DNA of 64,000 nucleotides from Abelmoschus esculentus (lineage: Eukaryota > Streptophyta > Magnoliopsida > Malvales > Malvaceae). A model generated the notes under the pieces. It saw nothing but the letters and a program-made list of their open reading frames with translations, did not search any database and was not told the origin of the DNA. The position numbers and the translations under genes were made by a program. The stretch's first letter is position 1, and every line of letters starts with the position of its first letter. Positions 11,259 to 22,227 of the stretch are shown piece after piece. The stretch spans positions 4,347,501 to 4,411,500 of the forward strand of contig JAUCBN010000049.1 in NCBI GenBank assembly GCA_035048815.1. Reading direction: 5' to 3'.

Positions 11259-11642
11259 ATGCAGAATAATAGAAACAAGTCTATTCGGGAGTTGATGTTG
11301 GAAGATATGAATCGATCCAATCAAGAATTTCTTGATGATTACATATGCCAACCAAGAGCAACCCAACAAGTTCATGCCACGACAATTTTTTGTTCTTATT
11401 GTGGAGAAAATCATTTGTTTAATAATTGTCTGTATAATGCTGGAACATATGGCCACATGGAGGACCAAAGATTGAACCAAAAACAAAATCCTTTTTGGTA
11501 TGATCAAAACGCTCAAATTTTTTTTTACCATGACAAGTTTTTGATGCTACAGATATACCATGGCAAGATAATTCTTTTTAAGAGTATCCTAATTCGTTTG
11601 AGGAATGGATGCAAGCATCAATGGCTAGAATTGATGAATTAA
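11259..11642 (+). pseudogene. gag fragment of the embedded element
   Basis: This open frame starts MQNNRNKSIRELMLEDMNRS and soon reaches a zinc-knuckle-like CSYCGENHLFNNC (CX2CX4HX4C). That is far too close to the start for an intact gag, so the capsid part is probably deleted. After about residue 80 the frame appears to leave the true coding phase. The coherent phase continues in the overlapping frame that opens at 11609. Confidence 0.55.
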
Positions 11643-12862
11643 TGGAAAATCAATCAAGGTCTATGGATGCATATCTAGCAAAAATGGATGCGAGAATAGC
11701 TAGATTTGATGCGACTATGGCTAAATTAGATGCACCCTTGGGGAAACTGGAAGATCAATTGAGGAGATCCATATATGTCATGGATAATATGCCCCAACAA
11801 TCAATTCCTTGGGATATTGACGTCCCAACACTAGAGGACAAAAAGGAAATTCCGGAACCTCTGAGTCTAGAATATGTTGATGAGAAAGATTGTCACATGT
11901 TAGATGAGTCTAAAGAAATAATTGCCACGACAACTGAGGAGTCTGAATACAACAGGATTGCGACAACAATTAGTACCGCTGAGGAGAGTACTTCTACAGA
12001 AAATTCTGAGGAGTCTGATTCCCAGGATGTTACATCAGCATTGATGCTGAAGAAGGAATCTGAGGAGTCTAATTCTATCATATCGGATAGAGATCCGCGT
12101 TTTACCTCTAAGTTTTGGAAGAGTTTGAAAGTGGCTTTGGGTACGAGGCTTAGCTTTAGTATAGCTTATCATCCACCGACCGATGGTCAGTCTGAACGTG
12201 TTATTCAGACTTTGGAGGATATGATAAGGTGTTGCATCATTGAGTTTCAAGGTTCATGGGAGAAACAATTGCCTTTGGTGGAGTTTGCTTATAATAATAG
12301 TTTTCAGGCGAGTATACAGATGGCACCGTTTGAGGCTTTATATGGACAAAGGTGTTGTACACCTTTGTGTTGGAAGGAGGTTGGAAAGAAGTATGTTTCC
12401 TTACCGCAAGTATTGAAAGATACGGATGAGAAGGTTAATCTTATTTGTGCTAAGCTTAAGGAGGCTTCGGATAGACAAAAGTCTTATACCGATATGAAGC
12501 GTATAGAGATAGAGTATGATGTTAGGGATAAAGTGTTTCTGAAGGTTTCGTCATGGAAGAAAGTGATGAGGTTTGGACGTAAAGGAAAGTTGAGTCCTCG
12601 TTTCATTGGGCCGTATGAGGTGTTGGAGAGAGATGGCCCTGTTTCTTATCGGTTGAGGTTGCCAGAGGAGTTGAGTAGGATGCATGATGTTTTTCATGTT
12701 TCGATGCTTCATAAGTATAGGTCGGATCCTTCGCATGTTGTTCCAATTGAGGAGATTGAGTTAAGGGCGGATATGAGTTATGAAGGAGAACCGATGAGGA
12801 TTTTGGATGTGGATACAAAGGTCCTTCGAGGAAAGACCATAGATTTAGTTAAGGTACTTTAG
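11609..12862 (+). pseudogene. Chimeric open frame: gag-like coiled segment fused to integrase C-terminal half
   Basis: A 417-codon open frame joins two unrelated elements in phase. Residues 1-155 come from the embedded element: heptad-like MDARIARFDATMAKLDAPL, then an acidic Glu/Ser-rich stretch. From about residue 156 it reads B integrase: SDRDPRF with the second catalytic Asp, then TDGQSERVIQTLEDM with the catalytic Glu, EFAYNNSF, the C-terminal domain and a chromodomain start. The first catalytic Asp and the HHCC zinc domain are absent, so integration activity is not expected. TAG at 12860, probably a TGG tryptophan codon, ends the frame inside the chromodomain, whose remainder (RHRGVEEATWE) is readable to about 12967. 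Confidence 0.8.
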
Positions 12863-12970
12863 AGACACCGAGGTGTTGAAGAGGCAACTTGGGAGACAAG
12901 GGAAAGTATGAAAGAGTAGTTTCCTCACTTGTTTGCTTCAAGTAAGAATTTCGAGGACGAAATTTCTTAA

Positions 12971-12983
12971 GAGGGGGTAGTAT
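12971..12983 (+). other. Polypurine tract of element B
   Basis: GAGGGGGTAGTAT lies just after the FEDEIS end of pol (stop 12968-12970) and abuts the 3' LTR at 12984. It is the expected plus-strand primer. Confidence 0.7.
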
Positions 12984-15900
12984 TGTAACATCCCGAATTT
13001 GGGTCTAGAAGTTTGAGTGTTGGTTAGGGAGGTTCGATTGGGGTCGAATCGGATTTCTTCGATTCATTAATTCTGGGTAATTAAAATATTAATATTTTTA
13101 ATTGGGTGAAAAGTAATTTTTAAGAAAAAGTCTTAAAAATGTTAAAATAATATTTTAAAGCTAATGGAATGATAATTGAGTCTTAATTTGGTTTGATTAA
13201 GCTTAATTTTTATTTTAGTGACCAAATTGTGAAATTTGAAAAGTTAGTGGCCAAATTGTAATTTTACCGAAAATTTGGGGTTTTGTGGCTACATTGAAAA
13301 GTGAGCCAAAGCTTAGAATCCTTAGAGGCCATAAATCCAATTTGCTTTAAATAGAGATCATTCATCAAAATTGATTTTTTGTTGACAGTTAATTACATTT
13401 TCCTTTCTATCTCAATTTTCTCACCATTTTCTCTCCATGATTTCTCAAATTCCTTGTTGAATTCTTCTCCATTTTCATCAAGATTTATCACATTTTATTC
13501 AGCCTTTCTTCATCTTCAAAATCTATCCATTTGTTTTACAAAATCATCAACCGATTTCAAGAAAAATCAAGAGAAGAATTCACGTCAAATTTGGTGGATG
13601 CATTTCAAAGGTAATATTTTGATTCTTTTTTCAATTCTAAGGTTCTTTATTTGATATTCCCAAGCATTTGGCTTACAAATCATTAATCCTAACTTGATTT
13701 TGTGTTTTAATTCAAGATTTTTGAGTTTTTAAGGAAATTTCAAGAAAGTAGTTTAGATCTTGTTCAAGGCTGTAATTAGGATGATTTTCTATGAGATTTT
13801 GCTTATTAAGAAGATTGAATGATTCTTGTAATGATTTAACATTGTTTTAATCCCGGAATAATTGAATCGGTGTTGATTATAAGTGGTTTTTGGATGGTTT
13901 TTGGTCTGTTTTAGATGCTCTGCTTTTGCTGGAGGTATAAGGAAGGTTTGAAGGTGTTTTTAGTTCATAATTGAGGAGGTTTAGGTGTTAGATTCGATAG
14001 ATTAGGGGCTGGTGTAGTTTTTGATGTTTTTTGGCTTAGTTTTTGGCCTTTTCGGCTTAGTTTTCGGTAGATTTATGGAGGCTCATGTGCTGCTGTGTTG
14101 AGCATGTTTTTACGTGTATATGCTCTGTTTTGATGATGTAGAGGAAGTGCAAGAAGTATCTTAACTGGCTGGTGTGTTGGCGTTGCTGTTGGAGCGTTGA
14201 CGAGTGCTTGTTTCGCTTGTCGGTGAGTGAATTTTGGCTAAAAGTGATTCGTAAGTGTACGGTCCTGTTTTGGGGACTATGGAATAGTATGAAAGCTTTC
14301 CATAGTTCAATAGTAAGTAATTACAATAGTTTTTGATGCATTCCTAAGTTTTGGCTATGTTTGCAATAGTTAAGTGGAAGATGTTTCCATAGAGATTTTG
14401 AGAATGCACAAATTGGATTTTTAAAATGATGCATGCATGTGTTAGTTGTTGTAAATGCAAGGATTAGAATGATATTCATGGCTTGTGGAAGCATGAAAAA
14501 TATTTGGAACAATATATGATTATTTGCCTTACATTTGATAAAGCCGTTGAGCATGATTTGGTTCACTTGATGAACACATTATGAATGCATTACGAGCAGC
14601 AAGTTAACATGCATAATTGTAATGATATGGGCTTAGTGACATTAACCATAGTTGCGAATACAAATGACATGTCATTAGGATAAAGTGTACTATAAAAATT
14701 ATGAGTATGATGATGACGCCTACACGTAAACAAGGGTGACTATGTGTCCGACCGTGCGTGTAGAGCTTGCCTATATGTAAACAAGGGTGACTTTGTGTCC
14801 GACCGTGCATATAGTTGATCCATACGTAAACAAAGATGACTTCGTGTCCAACCGTACGTAGTGAGGGTAACATGTATACAAGGGTGACTATGTGTCCAAC
14901 CGATTCATGTTGAGACAAAGCGTCTCTAATTATGATAAGGAATCCGAGTATTCGGTGAGCTTAAAGTTCACATCAAGTTGTCAATAGAATGCCAATATGC
15001 ATGATACATGAAATGGTTTGAGTTTGAACATGAGAATGATTTGATTTGGTAAAGCATACTTTGATTTGGCACAAAGAGTGCAAGGTATAATTTTGAATTG
15101 CTTTTAAATGTTGCATTGATGAAATTGTTTTAGAGCTATCTCACTAAGCATATTTTGCTTAAGCTCTCTTTCCATCTTTGTAGAGAAGTAAAGGCATTAG
15201 GGGCTGCTTTTGGAGCAAGAGATCCAAAGGGAAAGTCTTATCACCTTTTGGTATGCTTTGGCAAATAAAAAAAAGGGCTTGGCATTGTGTAAACCGGTAC
15301 CTTAAAGAGTTTGTTTTGACTTTGTTAAAGACTTGTAATGGCATCTCGTAAGAATGCATTGCTTGTTTGATGGTTTGAATGAATGATGCTAGGTTTGCTT
15401 GGAGAATGTTTAGTCATGAATGGTTTATGGTATTCTGCCAAAGTTAGGAAGCATGCCTATAGGTGTTGTGGGGTCTTTGTTGGTTACAATCGAATGTTTA
15501 AATTGCTTATTATGCTTAGGAGTTATGAATATAGCTTATGGAGGTCACTGACTTGTGTTTTGGATGAGTGAAATCCACTAGAAACGTCTAAATTTTTGAT
15601 TCTGGGCACAGGGGTATCGAAACCCCTAGAACAGGTATCGATATCCTAGGCAAAATTTTAGGTGTACCGAAGCATGGTGCGATGCTCGGACCTCACTGGT
15701 CGCCCGAGTATCGATACTGACAAGGAACTATCGATACCGCTGGGTTTTGGTAGGTAATATGGTTACTGCCATGTCATGGTATCGATACAGGGTTCAGCCG
15801 TATTGATACCCTTGACTAAATAATGGGTTTTGAATGCTGTAATTACATATTATGCCCAAATATCTTCCTGTATTCGAATATGGTTGCTATGAACATCATT

Positions 15901-16380
15901 TTGTGTTGAAATTTCATCTTGATGCATGAAAATAATATAATTTCAAGTTGGCAAACTCAATCGGGCATAGTCCCTCGAAATTAGGAATTTTATATTTAGG
16001 TCCCTAATTAATGAAACATGAAATTAATGATGTTGAGATGCTACGTTTGATCTGAATTTTATTGTGGGTGTTCTATGCATGTTTAATTGAATTCTGATGG
16101 ATTGAATTTCTAGCTTGTTAATAGAATTAAAAAAAATATATCCACGTTTTAGTCCTTAAGATGCACATGTGTTAATTGAATTTTCAAATGTGATTTAATT
16201 GCTTCCGTTCTTGTTTTGTATGAAACCGACACATGTAGGAACTTATTTATGCATCTAGGAAAAAAAATATAACGGTTTTCAGGGTTGTTTATCGAATCGG
16301 ACCTTCGCGGGTTTTGTTCGATAATTCTCGTGTAACCCATTAGAGCCAGTTCTGTCTAGGCCGGGATAAGGGGGGTTACA
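12984..16380 (+). repeat. 3' LTR of element B
   Basis: This 3397-bp LTR starts TGTAACATCCCGAATTTGGG and ends GGGGGGTTACA. It is nearly collinear with 3347-6740. It repeats the hairpin array with intact stems (CTACACG/CGTGTAG at 14720/14757, CTATATG/CATATAG at 14771/14808, AACATG/CATGTT at 14869/14906) and four TATCGATA sites at 15636-15787. Confidence 0.88.
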
Positions 16381-17720
16381 GTCGTGATGACTTCATGAAC
16401 TTAAAACAGAATGGTATGTTAGTGAATGATTTTGAAATAGAGTTTATGAGATTATCTAAGTATGTCCCTGGTTTAGTTGCGGCGGAGAAAGATAGATGTG
16501 AGTGGTTTCTAAATAGACTTTGGTTACCACTTCAAAGAGAGTTTGACATACACCATGATAAGGTGTTTAGTGGGCTCGTGAGTCGAGCTAAGACTGCTGA
16601 GAGGATAGAGACTCGTATGAGAGAAGAAGAACTTCAGAATGTAAGTCAAATTGAAAGGGCTCTGGATAGATCAGTTCAACCAAGTTTTGTAAATTTTTTA
16701 GGAAAGAGGCCCAGAGAGGAATATGTTTCTCAGCGTTATCAGAATGCGAGACCTTCTGTTATTACAATTCCGAATCACAGATTGCATAAACCAAAGGCTC
16801 CACGACCTATTCCAGTTAGGGGTGTGTAAAAAAATCGGTAAACCGAAATCGATTCCGAAACCCAAAAATATCGAACCGAGAAAATGGTTAACCGAATCGA
16901 AAAATTCGATTTAGGGTTGGATTTTTATTCTTTTCATAAAAACCGGTTCGACTACGGTATATGATTTTAGAAAACACCGGTTAACCGAACTGATCGGTTA
17001 TGTAATATATATTATTATATTACATATTATTTTAATATTTTATATTAAAAATTATATTTAATTTATTTTCTAATTTTTGAAAAGTAAAATTGTAAAATTT
17101 AAGTGTTTAACTTGCTAATATTAAAAAAAATATATTAATATCATGTGTTATTTTTTAAAATTATTTATTTTTCTAACATGTTATTAAAGTTTATATCGTT
17201 AATAAATAAAATAAAAAATCCGTTACCCGAACTGATTCGAACCGAAGTTTTTGGTTAATCGGATAAACGATTAACCGGTTGAATGGTTACGGTTTAGGGT
17301 CGAAAATTGGATGACCCGAATTTATCGGTTAACCGAAATAATTTACTAATGGTTAACCGAACCCGTTTTTGCACACCCCTAATTTCAGTGTGTTCTTTCT
17401 GTAACAAAAAGCATAACGGAGAGTGTAGATTGTTGAGCAAATCATGTTTTTGTTGTGGGTCGCATGAGCATTATTTGAAAGACTATCCACGTTTATCTAT
17501 GGTTTCATCTATTCAGATTCTAGCTCAGACATTGGTTCAAGCTCCTCTCCATGGTAGAGGGCAGTTTAGATCAGTTGCTTCTGGTTTTGTAGGTAGAGGT
17601 AGATATGCTCAGAGTGATAGATCAGCTAGATCAGAGGTTAGACGACCTGATATGGTAGATGATATCGGGGACCATGCTAGTCATGAGAACGTATCTGGTC
17701 ATATAAAAGGTATCTTATGA
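16381..17720 (+). pseudogene. gag of element A, 3' portion, split by a hAT MITE
   Basis: Coding text resumes after B with RDDFMNLKQNGMLVNDFEIE, then FMRLSKYVPGLVAAEKDRC, the gag C-terminal capsid block. It runs to 16816, where the hAT MITE 16817-17381 interrupts it, and resumes at 17382. There a CX2C-H-C cluster (CSFCNKKHNGEC) is followed by a knuckle CFCCGSHEHYLKDY, whose last Cys is replaced by Tyr. The frame ends SGHIKGIL with a stop at 17718-17720. No protease follows. The normal chromovirus pol tail 'NFEDEI' appears at about 17816, showing that pol was removed between these points. Confidence 0.8.
16817..17381 (+). mobile_element. hAT-type MITE (TAGGGGTG ends) in A gag
   Basis: The 565-bp element starts TAGGGGTGTGTAAAAA and ends TTTTTGCACACCCCTA. 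An 8-bp target duplication ATTCCAGT (16809-16816) / ATTTCAGT (17382-17389) has one mismatch. Inside are many copies of GGTTAACCG-like palindromes near both ends. It has no open frame of note, so a transposase must come from elsewhere. Confidence 0.85.
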
Positions 17721-17838
17721 TATTTCAATTTATGTATCTTTATTGTATTATTTGTTCAGAATGAAAAGTATTAGTATGTTTCAGTTAAGTTTGAGTATCT
17801 TTGGTGATGTCTGAGAATTTCGAGGACGAAATTCCGTT

Positions 17839-17852
17839 AAGGGAGGGAGAGT
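17839..17852 (+). other. Polypurine tract of element A
   Basis: The AAGGGAGGGAGAGT purine run immediately precedes the 3' LTR start TGTAACACC at 17853. Confidence 0.7.
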
Positions 17853-18635
17853 TGTAACACCCTGAATTTTTGCTCAATTCAAATTTTAAAATTTTTGAAA
17901 TCCCTAAATTCTGAAACCCTAATAATTTAGGAAATTTTGTTTTAAAATCCTAAATTTTAATTAAAGACTTATTTTTGATTTTGGTGAACTTTTCATCAAA
18001 TTGAAAATTTTTGTGGTTATTTCGTGAACTTTATAAAGTATAAGGACTGAACTTGCAATTTACCCATTTTTCTTGGGTAAAAATTAAAACCCCTTTCCAA
18101 ACGTGAAAATAGTCTGCTGGGGAGCCTTTTCTTTTGAAGGTTGTGTAGACCACTCTTTTTGCCTCTCTCCCTCAAGCAGATCTCATTTCTCTTGCCAAGA
18201 CCACCTTGGTTCCATTCGAACCTCCGATCATCTTTCACCCTCCCATGTTGGCGTTTTCATTCGGGGTCGTCAGTGTGTGTGTTTCATCTCAGATCGATGG
18301 TGTGAGAATAAGATTCTTTGTTTTGGGATTTAATTTTTGTTGTTTTAGTAAAATTTAATCTCTCGATTTTGTTTACTTGAATGAGTTTTATTCTTAAAAT
18401 CAGTTTTGTTTAGGGGCGTTGCATCGGAAAGAGTTTTGCGTGGCATCGTCGGAGTGGTCGCCGGATGGTGTATGTGTTAGTGTTGGGCCTGATGGTGTGT
18501 AAGAGTGGTGGGTTATGTTGTTGGGGTTAGTGAGTGGGTGTTGAGATGTGGGCTAGAGTTTGAGAGTGTGTTTTATGTAAGCCCATTTGTGGTAGACCCA
18601 AACCCGAAATGTAATTGGAATATGGTTTTTGGAAT

Positions 18636-18890
18636 TTTGACCTGACCCATGTTTGACTGACCCATTTGACCGAGTTTGACCTGTTGACCACCTTTGACCA
18701 AGTTTGACCTTTGACCTTGGACTTTGACCAGCTTTGACTTTTGACTTTTGACACATTGACTTTTGACCTTTGACCAGCCAAGTCAAAGTTGACTTTGACT
18801 TCTAAATTGACTAGAGTTGACTTTTGACAAGTCAAGTCAAAGTTGACTTTAACGGTTGACTTTGACTTTGACTAGAGTTGACTTTGACCA
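18636..18890 (+). repeat. Expanded TTGAC-rich array in A 3' LTR
   Basis: About 26 TTGAC copies lie in roughly 255 bp, against about 18 in the 5' LTR. The two LTRs were identical at insertion, so the array has changed length since, as tandem repeats do. Confidence 0.65.
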
Positions 18891-19970
18891 AAAGTTGATT
18901 TTTTGGAAAACCTTCTCCTTGACCTTTTTCGATGTCAACGTTATTAAGAGAATCTAATTCAGAATATTCCTCCGTTCAGGTGTTAACGTTTCTGAAGCCT
19001 CTGGTGTACCTCTTGTTCGTACCGATCAGACATGTTCTTCGAGACCATCACATGAGTAAGTTTTCGACTAAAAGTTTTGTTATAGTTGGTGGCTTAGAAT
19101 TAGTAATAAATAGTAATTTAGTCATTTTACCTCGTAAGTCCTTTTTCAACTAGATCGGTACGCGAGACGCGTCCATCTCAAGTTAGAGCTTCAATTGCTT
19201 AAGATGTGTCTCTTCCTGTGCTATATGTTTCTATGTTTATTCTATATTATGTTATTTTCTATGTGTATGTGTGAAACATTTTTGTACATTGCTTGATTTG
19301 ATCTGTGAAACTGTTTATCTGTTCATACATGGTATCATCATACATGGCATGTGAAATTTCTATTTTCAAATCAATCATTTGATTTGTAACACTCTAACCC
19401 AGATGTCATATTGGGCCTCCGGCCCAAAACCTGTATTTTAAAATTTCATTTCAAAGCCCATTAAATAAAATCAAATTCAAGTCCAAATGCGATTCATAAA
19501 TCCATTAAGTTAAAACATAGCCCAAAATAATAGTAAGTAACCGGAGCTCCAAAATATTACAAACCATTGAAAACATTCGACCCAAATTTAAAATAAACAG
19601 AGTTACATTACATAGGGTTCGACATAGTACTAGCCCACTAAATCTAATACATGTACTCTGACAACACGGTCGATGCTGAAATCCGAACCTTGATGGTGCT
19701 CCACAAACCGACTTCACCTAACCTACGCACGAAAACATATTTCGAATGTTGAGCTACGAAAGCTCAGTGGGTACGCCGAACTCGGCCAACATCATGCATA
19801 TCATAAGCAGTAAAGCATAACATATAAATATCGTGCATGATATGATGATCTAGCATGCTTGCCTACCACATGGCATATCAATGTATAATGACGTACACAG
19901 CATATACATGTCAAACAACAACACAAGGTAGTGAGGCCCACGTCTACACAACATCGGGATCCTATATCCA

Positions 19971-20087
19971 GGATTTGAGGCCCGCGTCCACACAGCATCG
20001 GGATCCTCCAAATCCCATACTCGGAATGTCACATCGAGTATCATCGAATGAGGCCCGCGTCCACACAACATCGGGATCCTACATTCG
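19971..20087 (-). repeat. Co-varying hairpin array in the solo C LTR
   Basis: Three hairpins lie end to end. GGATTTG 19971-19977 pairs with CAAATCC 20009-20015. ATACTCG 20017-20023 pairs with CGAGTAT 20035-20041. CGAATG 20045-20050 pairs with CATTCG 20082-20087. The first and third enclose nearly the same 31-nt loop (AGGCCCGCGTCCACACA...) although their stems share no sequence. Confidence 0.75.
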
Positions 20088-20439
20088 GAATGGTCTTCAA
20101 AATTATCACCCAGAATGTTACATCGGATGGCCTTCGATGTGTTGCAACACTTTTGGATATCTGGATTTCCATCACACAAGGACTCGATACACACAAATGA
20201 TCCACCTAGGATCTTCACATCAAAACATGTCAAGACTTAACATAATTTAGTCGTTTGGGGTTTAAAACATCAATCTTGTGTTAACCATTCATTTCATTAA
20301 TTATAAGATTAATTATAACCTTTAATTCTCTATCGAACCTCAAACAATACTTAACTTGTCGAATTTTCGCAGGGGTATCGAACCACCCTGCCTCGATACC
20401 CACCCAAAGAAGGCATCGAACCATGGGTATCGATGCTGG

Positions 20440-20616
20440 TATCGATACCCTTCGACCAATTTCAAAGTCAACGAAAAGGGGGATGATTGGATTCGATACT
20501 GGTATTGATGCCATTATGCCACTGAAGGGCTTGGTATCGATACCTATATCGATACCCCCTCTTCTCTAACCTATTTTCTCTCAGGGGTATCGATACTTGG
20601 GCCACCGGTATCGATA
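20440..20616 (-). repeat. TATCGATA cluster in the solo C LTR
   Basis: Five exact TATCGATA palindromes lie between 20440 and 20616, plus degenerate half sites from about 20370 (ATCGAACC, TCGATACC). Confidence 0.65.
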
Positions 20617-22227
20617 CTCCCTGCACGAACTTGCAGGTTTCACTTAGAAAATTCTAGGGATCATTCCCAAACTTAATTCAATCATTTCTAAAGTGTTCCT
20701 ACTCATTATTAGGAGTGCTTAGAGTGTTTTAACATCAATTTCAATTCATCTAACTCACAAATCTGAAATTCACCATTAATGACCTCATACATGTAAACCA
20801 AGCATTTATACATGATTCTATACATGCTATGCATTCTACCATGAATGAGTGATGAAAAGAAGAGTTGGGAGTACCAACCTTGAGCCAAAAACAACAAAAA
20901 CGACCTTCTTCTTCCTCTTCAAGCTTTCTCCTTTCCTAAACTTGAAGATGGTGTTCCAACTTGCTTCTCTACAAGAGGGAGATTAAACCAACTCTTAAAT
21001 ACTGCAAGGGATGTTCTTAACCCTTAAAAGCATCAAGAAAAACATAGAACAACACCCCAAGACCTAAGTCCCGGATTTCCCACACACCCTCTCTTCTTCC
21101 CAAACTAAACCACTCTTACCTTATTCTATAGATCCTTTAAAGCTCTACAACATCCTCTCTAACAAGAAAACGAGATTTCAAGCATAAACCTTAAAAATCT
21201 AATCTTTACCTACCTCTTTTCTTGCTACCAAGATGAAGGAGATGAGGAAGAAAAGGAAAAGAAGTGATGATCTCACCTCTGCAGACCAAACTCCCCCTCC
21301 CCAAAACCCCTCTCATACAACTTGAGCATTTACAAAAACACCCCTACAAACAAAGCCCAACTCTCTACCCACAATACTAAAGCCCAACAACCGAGCAAGC
21401 CCAAAAACCTAGGGCCCAAACTCTAAAACTCGGGGCCCGAAACCGAAGCCCAACCCCTCGGGTTAACCCGACACTCGGATCCAAAATTCGGGTCGTTACA
21501 TGATTTCTAGAAAAATGTTACTCGTAAGAGTTCTGATTTATGATTTTACAAATCATATCATATTCTGTCATCAGAAACATTTTCTGGATTTAAAATCAGT
21601 AACGTGAGGGAAACCCCCACTCTAGTGAGGATAAACCTCAACTCTGTATGATTTCTGATATCGAGCCCTCTGATTTTCTGTCATGCATATGTTATCATAG
21701 CATCATGCTTCAATTATTCTTAAATTCAGAAATATTTTCAGAAACTTTTCAGAAATGTAAAACATGTTTTGTTTGTGACTTTCTGCACTCTAGAGACACA
21801 CTAAGCTTTTTAGCTTACACCCTTTTAGTATACTTTTCAGATCCTCACACCTATTAGACGAACTGGTACTTGGAGCATCTCACATATTATTCAGAGATAT
21901 TTATTTCAGTATGGACTTCTTTAAATTACTTCAGTTTAATGATTTTACTTAATATGAAATACTGTGTAATTCGGACATTATGATATTTTGATTTGGAACT
22001 TACTGGATGCATGCTTTTATGAAATTATTTTTAGACACTTTCTTGGTTATTGAAATATTATTTTAAGCTTTTGTATTTATAAAATTAAAATTCCCAATTT
22101 GTTTTCCCAATTTTTCAAATTAATCCTAATTTTGAAATTATTTAACCTAAAATACTTGAGGGGAAAGTTTTAGTAACTTGATTCCTAAGTTTTGATCTAA
22201 GAAATTAGGTCAGAATTTGGGGTTATA

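Larger units (their letters stand above)
9914..12073 (+). mobile_element. 5' part of a tRNA-Asp-primed Ty3/gypsy-like element embedded in B
   Basis: The segment begins TGATGAGTGTTC at 9914, immediately after B's RNase H region, and holds an LTR, a primer site and a broken gag. It stops within about ten bases of 12073, where B integrase text (SDRDPRF) resumes. It has no polymerase, no second LTR and no duplicated target on the right. B's own sequence between the RNase H end and the integrase core is missing. This fits template switching or a deletion-replacement rather than a clean insertion. The primer site type points to the Athila/Tat side of Ty3/gypsy. Confidence 0.7.
3347..16380 (+). mobile_element. 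Inner Ty3/gypsy chromovirus B (Tekay-like), chimeric
   Basis: The element is 13.0 kb with LTRs of 3394 and 3397 bp that look only a few percent different. It inserted in the gag of element A. The flanking 5-mers TTCAT (3342-3346) and GTCGT (16381-16385) are both one change from TTCGT, which would restore A's gag frame. That suggests a decayed target duplication. The order is LTR, primer site, gag, protease, reverse transcriptase, RNase H, foreign segment 9914-12073, integrase core C-terminal half, chromodomain-like tail, polypurine tract, LTR. Stops, frameshifts and the replacement make it defective. Confidence 0.88.
19385..21500 (-). mobile_element. Solo LTR of family C (Ty3/gypsy)
   Basis: The 2116-bp sequence starts TGTAACACTCTAACCC and ends GGGTCGTTACA on the plus strand. 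It is the reverse complement of the family C LTR layout at 43178-45361. A perfect 5-bp target duplication TGATT flanks it (19380-19384, 21501-21505). No internal region is present, so it formed by LTR-LTR recombination. It carries its own hairpin array (19971-20145) and TATCGATA cluster (20440-20616). Confidence 0.88.
210..22227 (+). mobile_element. Outer Ty3/gypsy LTR retrotransposon A, gag-only derivative, with nested insertions
   Basis: The element runs from TGTAA at 210 to TTATA at 22227 and has a perfect 5-bp target duplication CTCAA (205-209 and 22228-22232). It has two LTRs, an initiator-Met type primer site at 2576 and a polypurine tract at 17839. Once insertions B, a hAT MITE and a solo LTR are removed, the interior holds only a gag gene ending at 17720, then about 120 bp to the polypurine tract. 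There is no protease, reverse transcriptase or integrase. It therefore looks like a non-autonomous gag-only element of the kind described in plants as TR-GAG, or an internal-deletion derivative. Several stops in gag and divergent LTRs suggest it is old. Confidence 0.85.
17853..22227 (+). repeat. 3' LTR of element A, interrupted by a solo LTR
   Basis: The LTR starts TGTAACACCCTGAATTTTTG, matching the 5' LTR at 210, and ends TTGGGGTTATA. A minus-strand family C solo LTR occupies 19385-21500. Without it the LTR is about 2259 bp. Sequence on both sides of the insertion matches the 5' LTR around 1861 (tctgatttctag). Confidence 0.85.

Noticed and set aside
19850..20250. Overlapping frames of about 130 codons on both strands
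   Set aside because: They lie in the hairpin array of a noncoding solo LTR and exist because the repeats lack stops.
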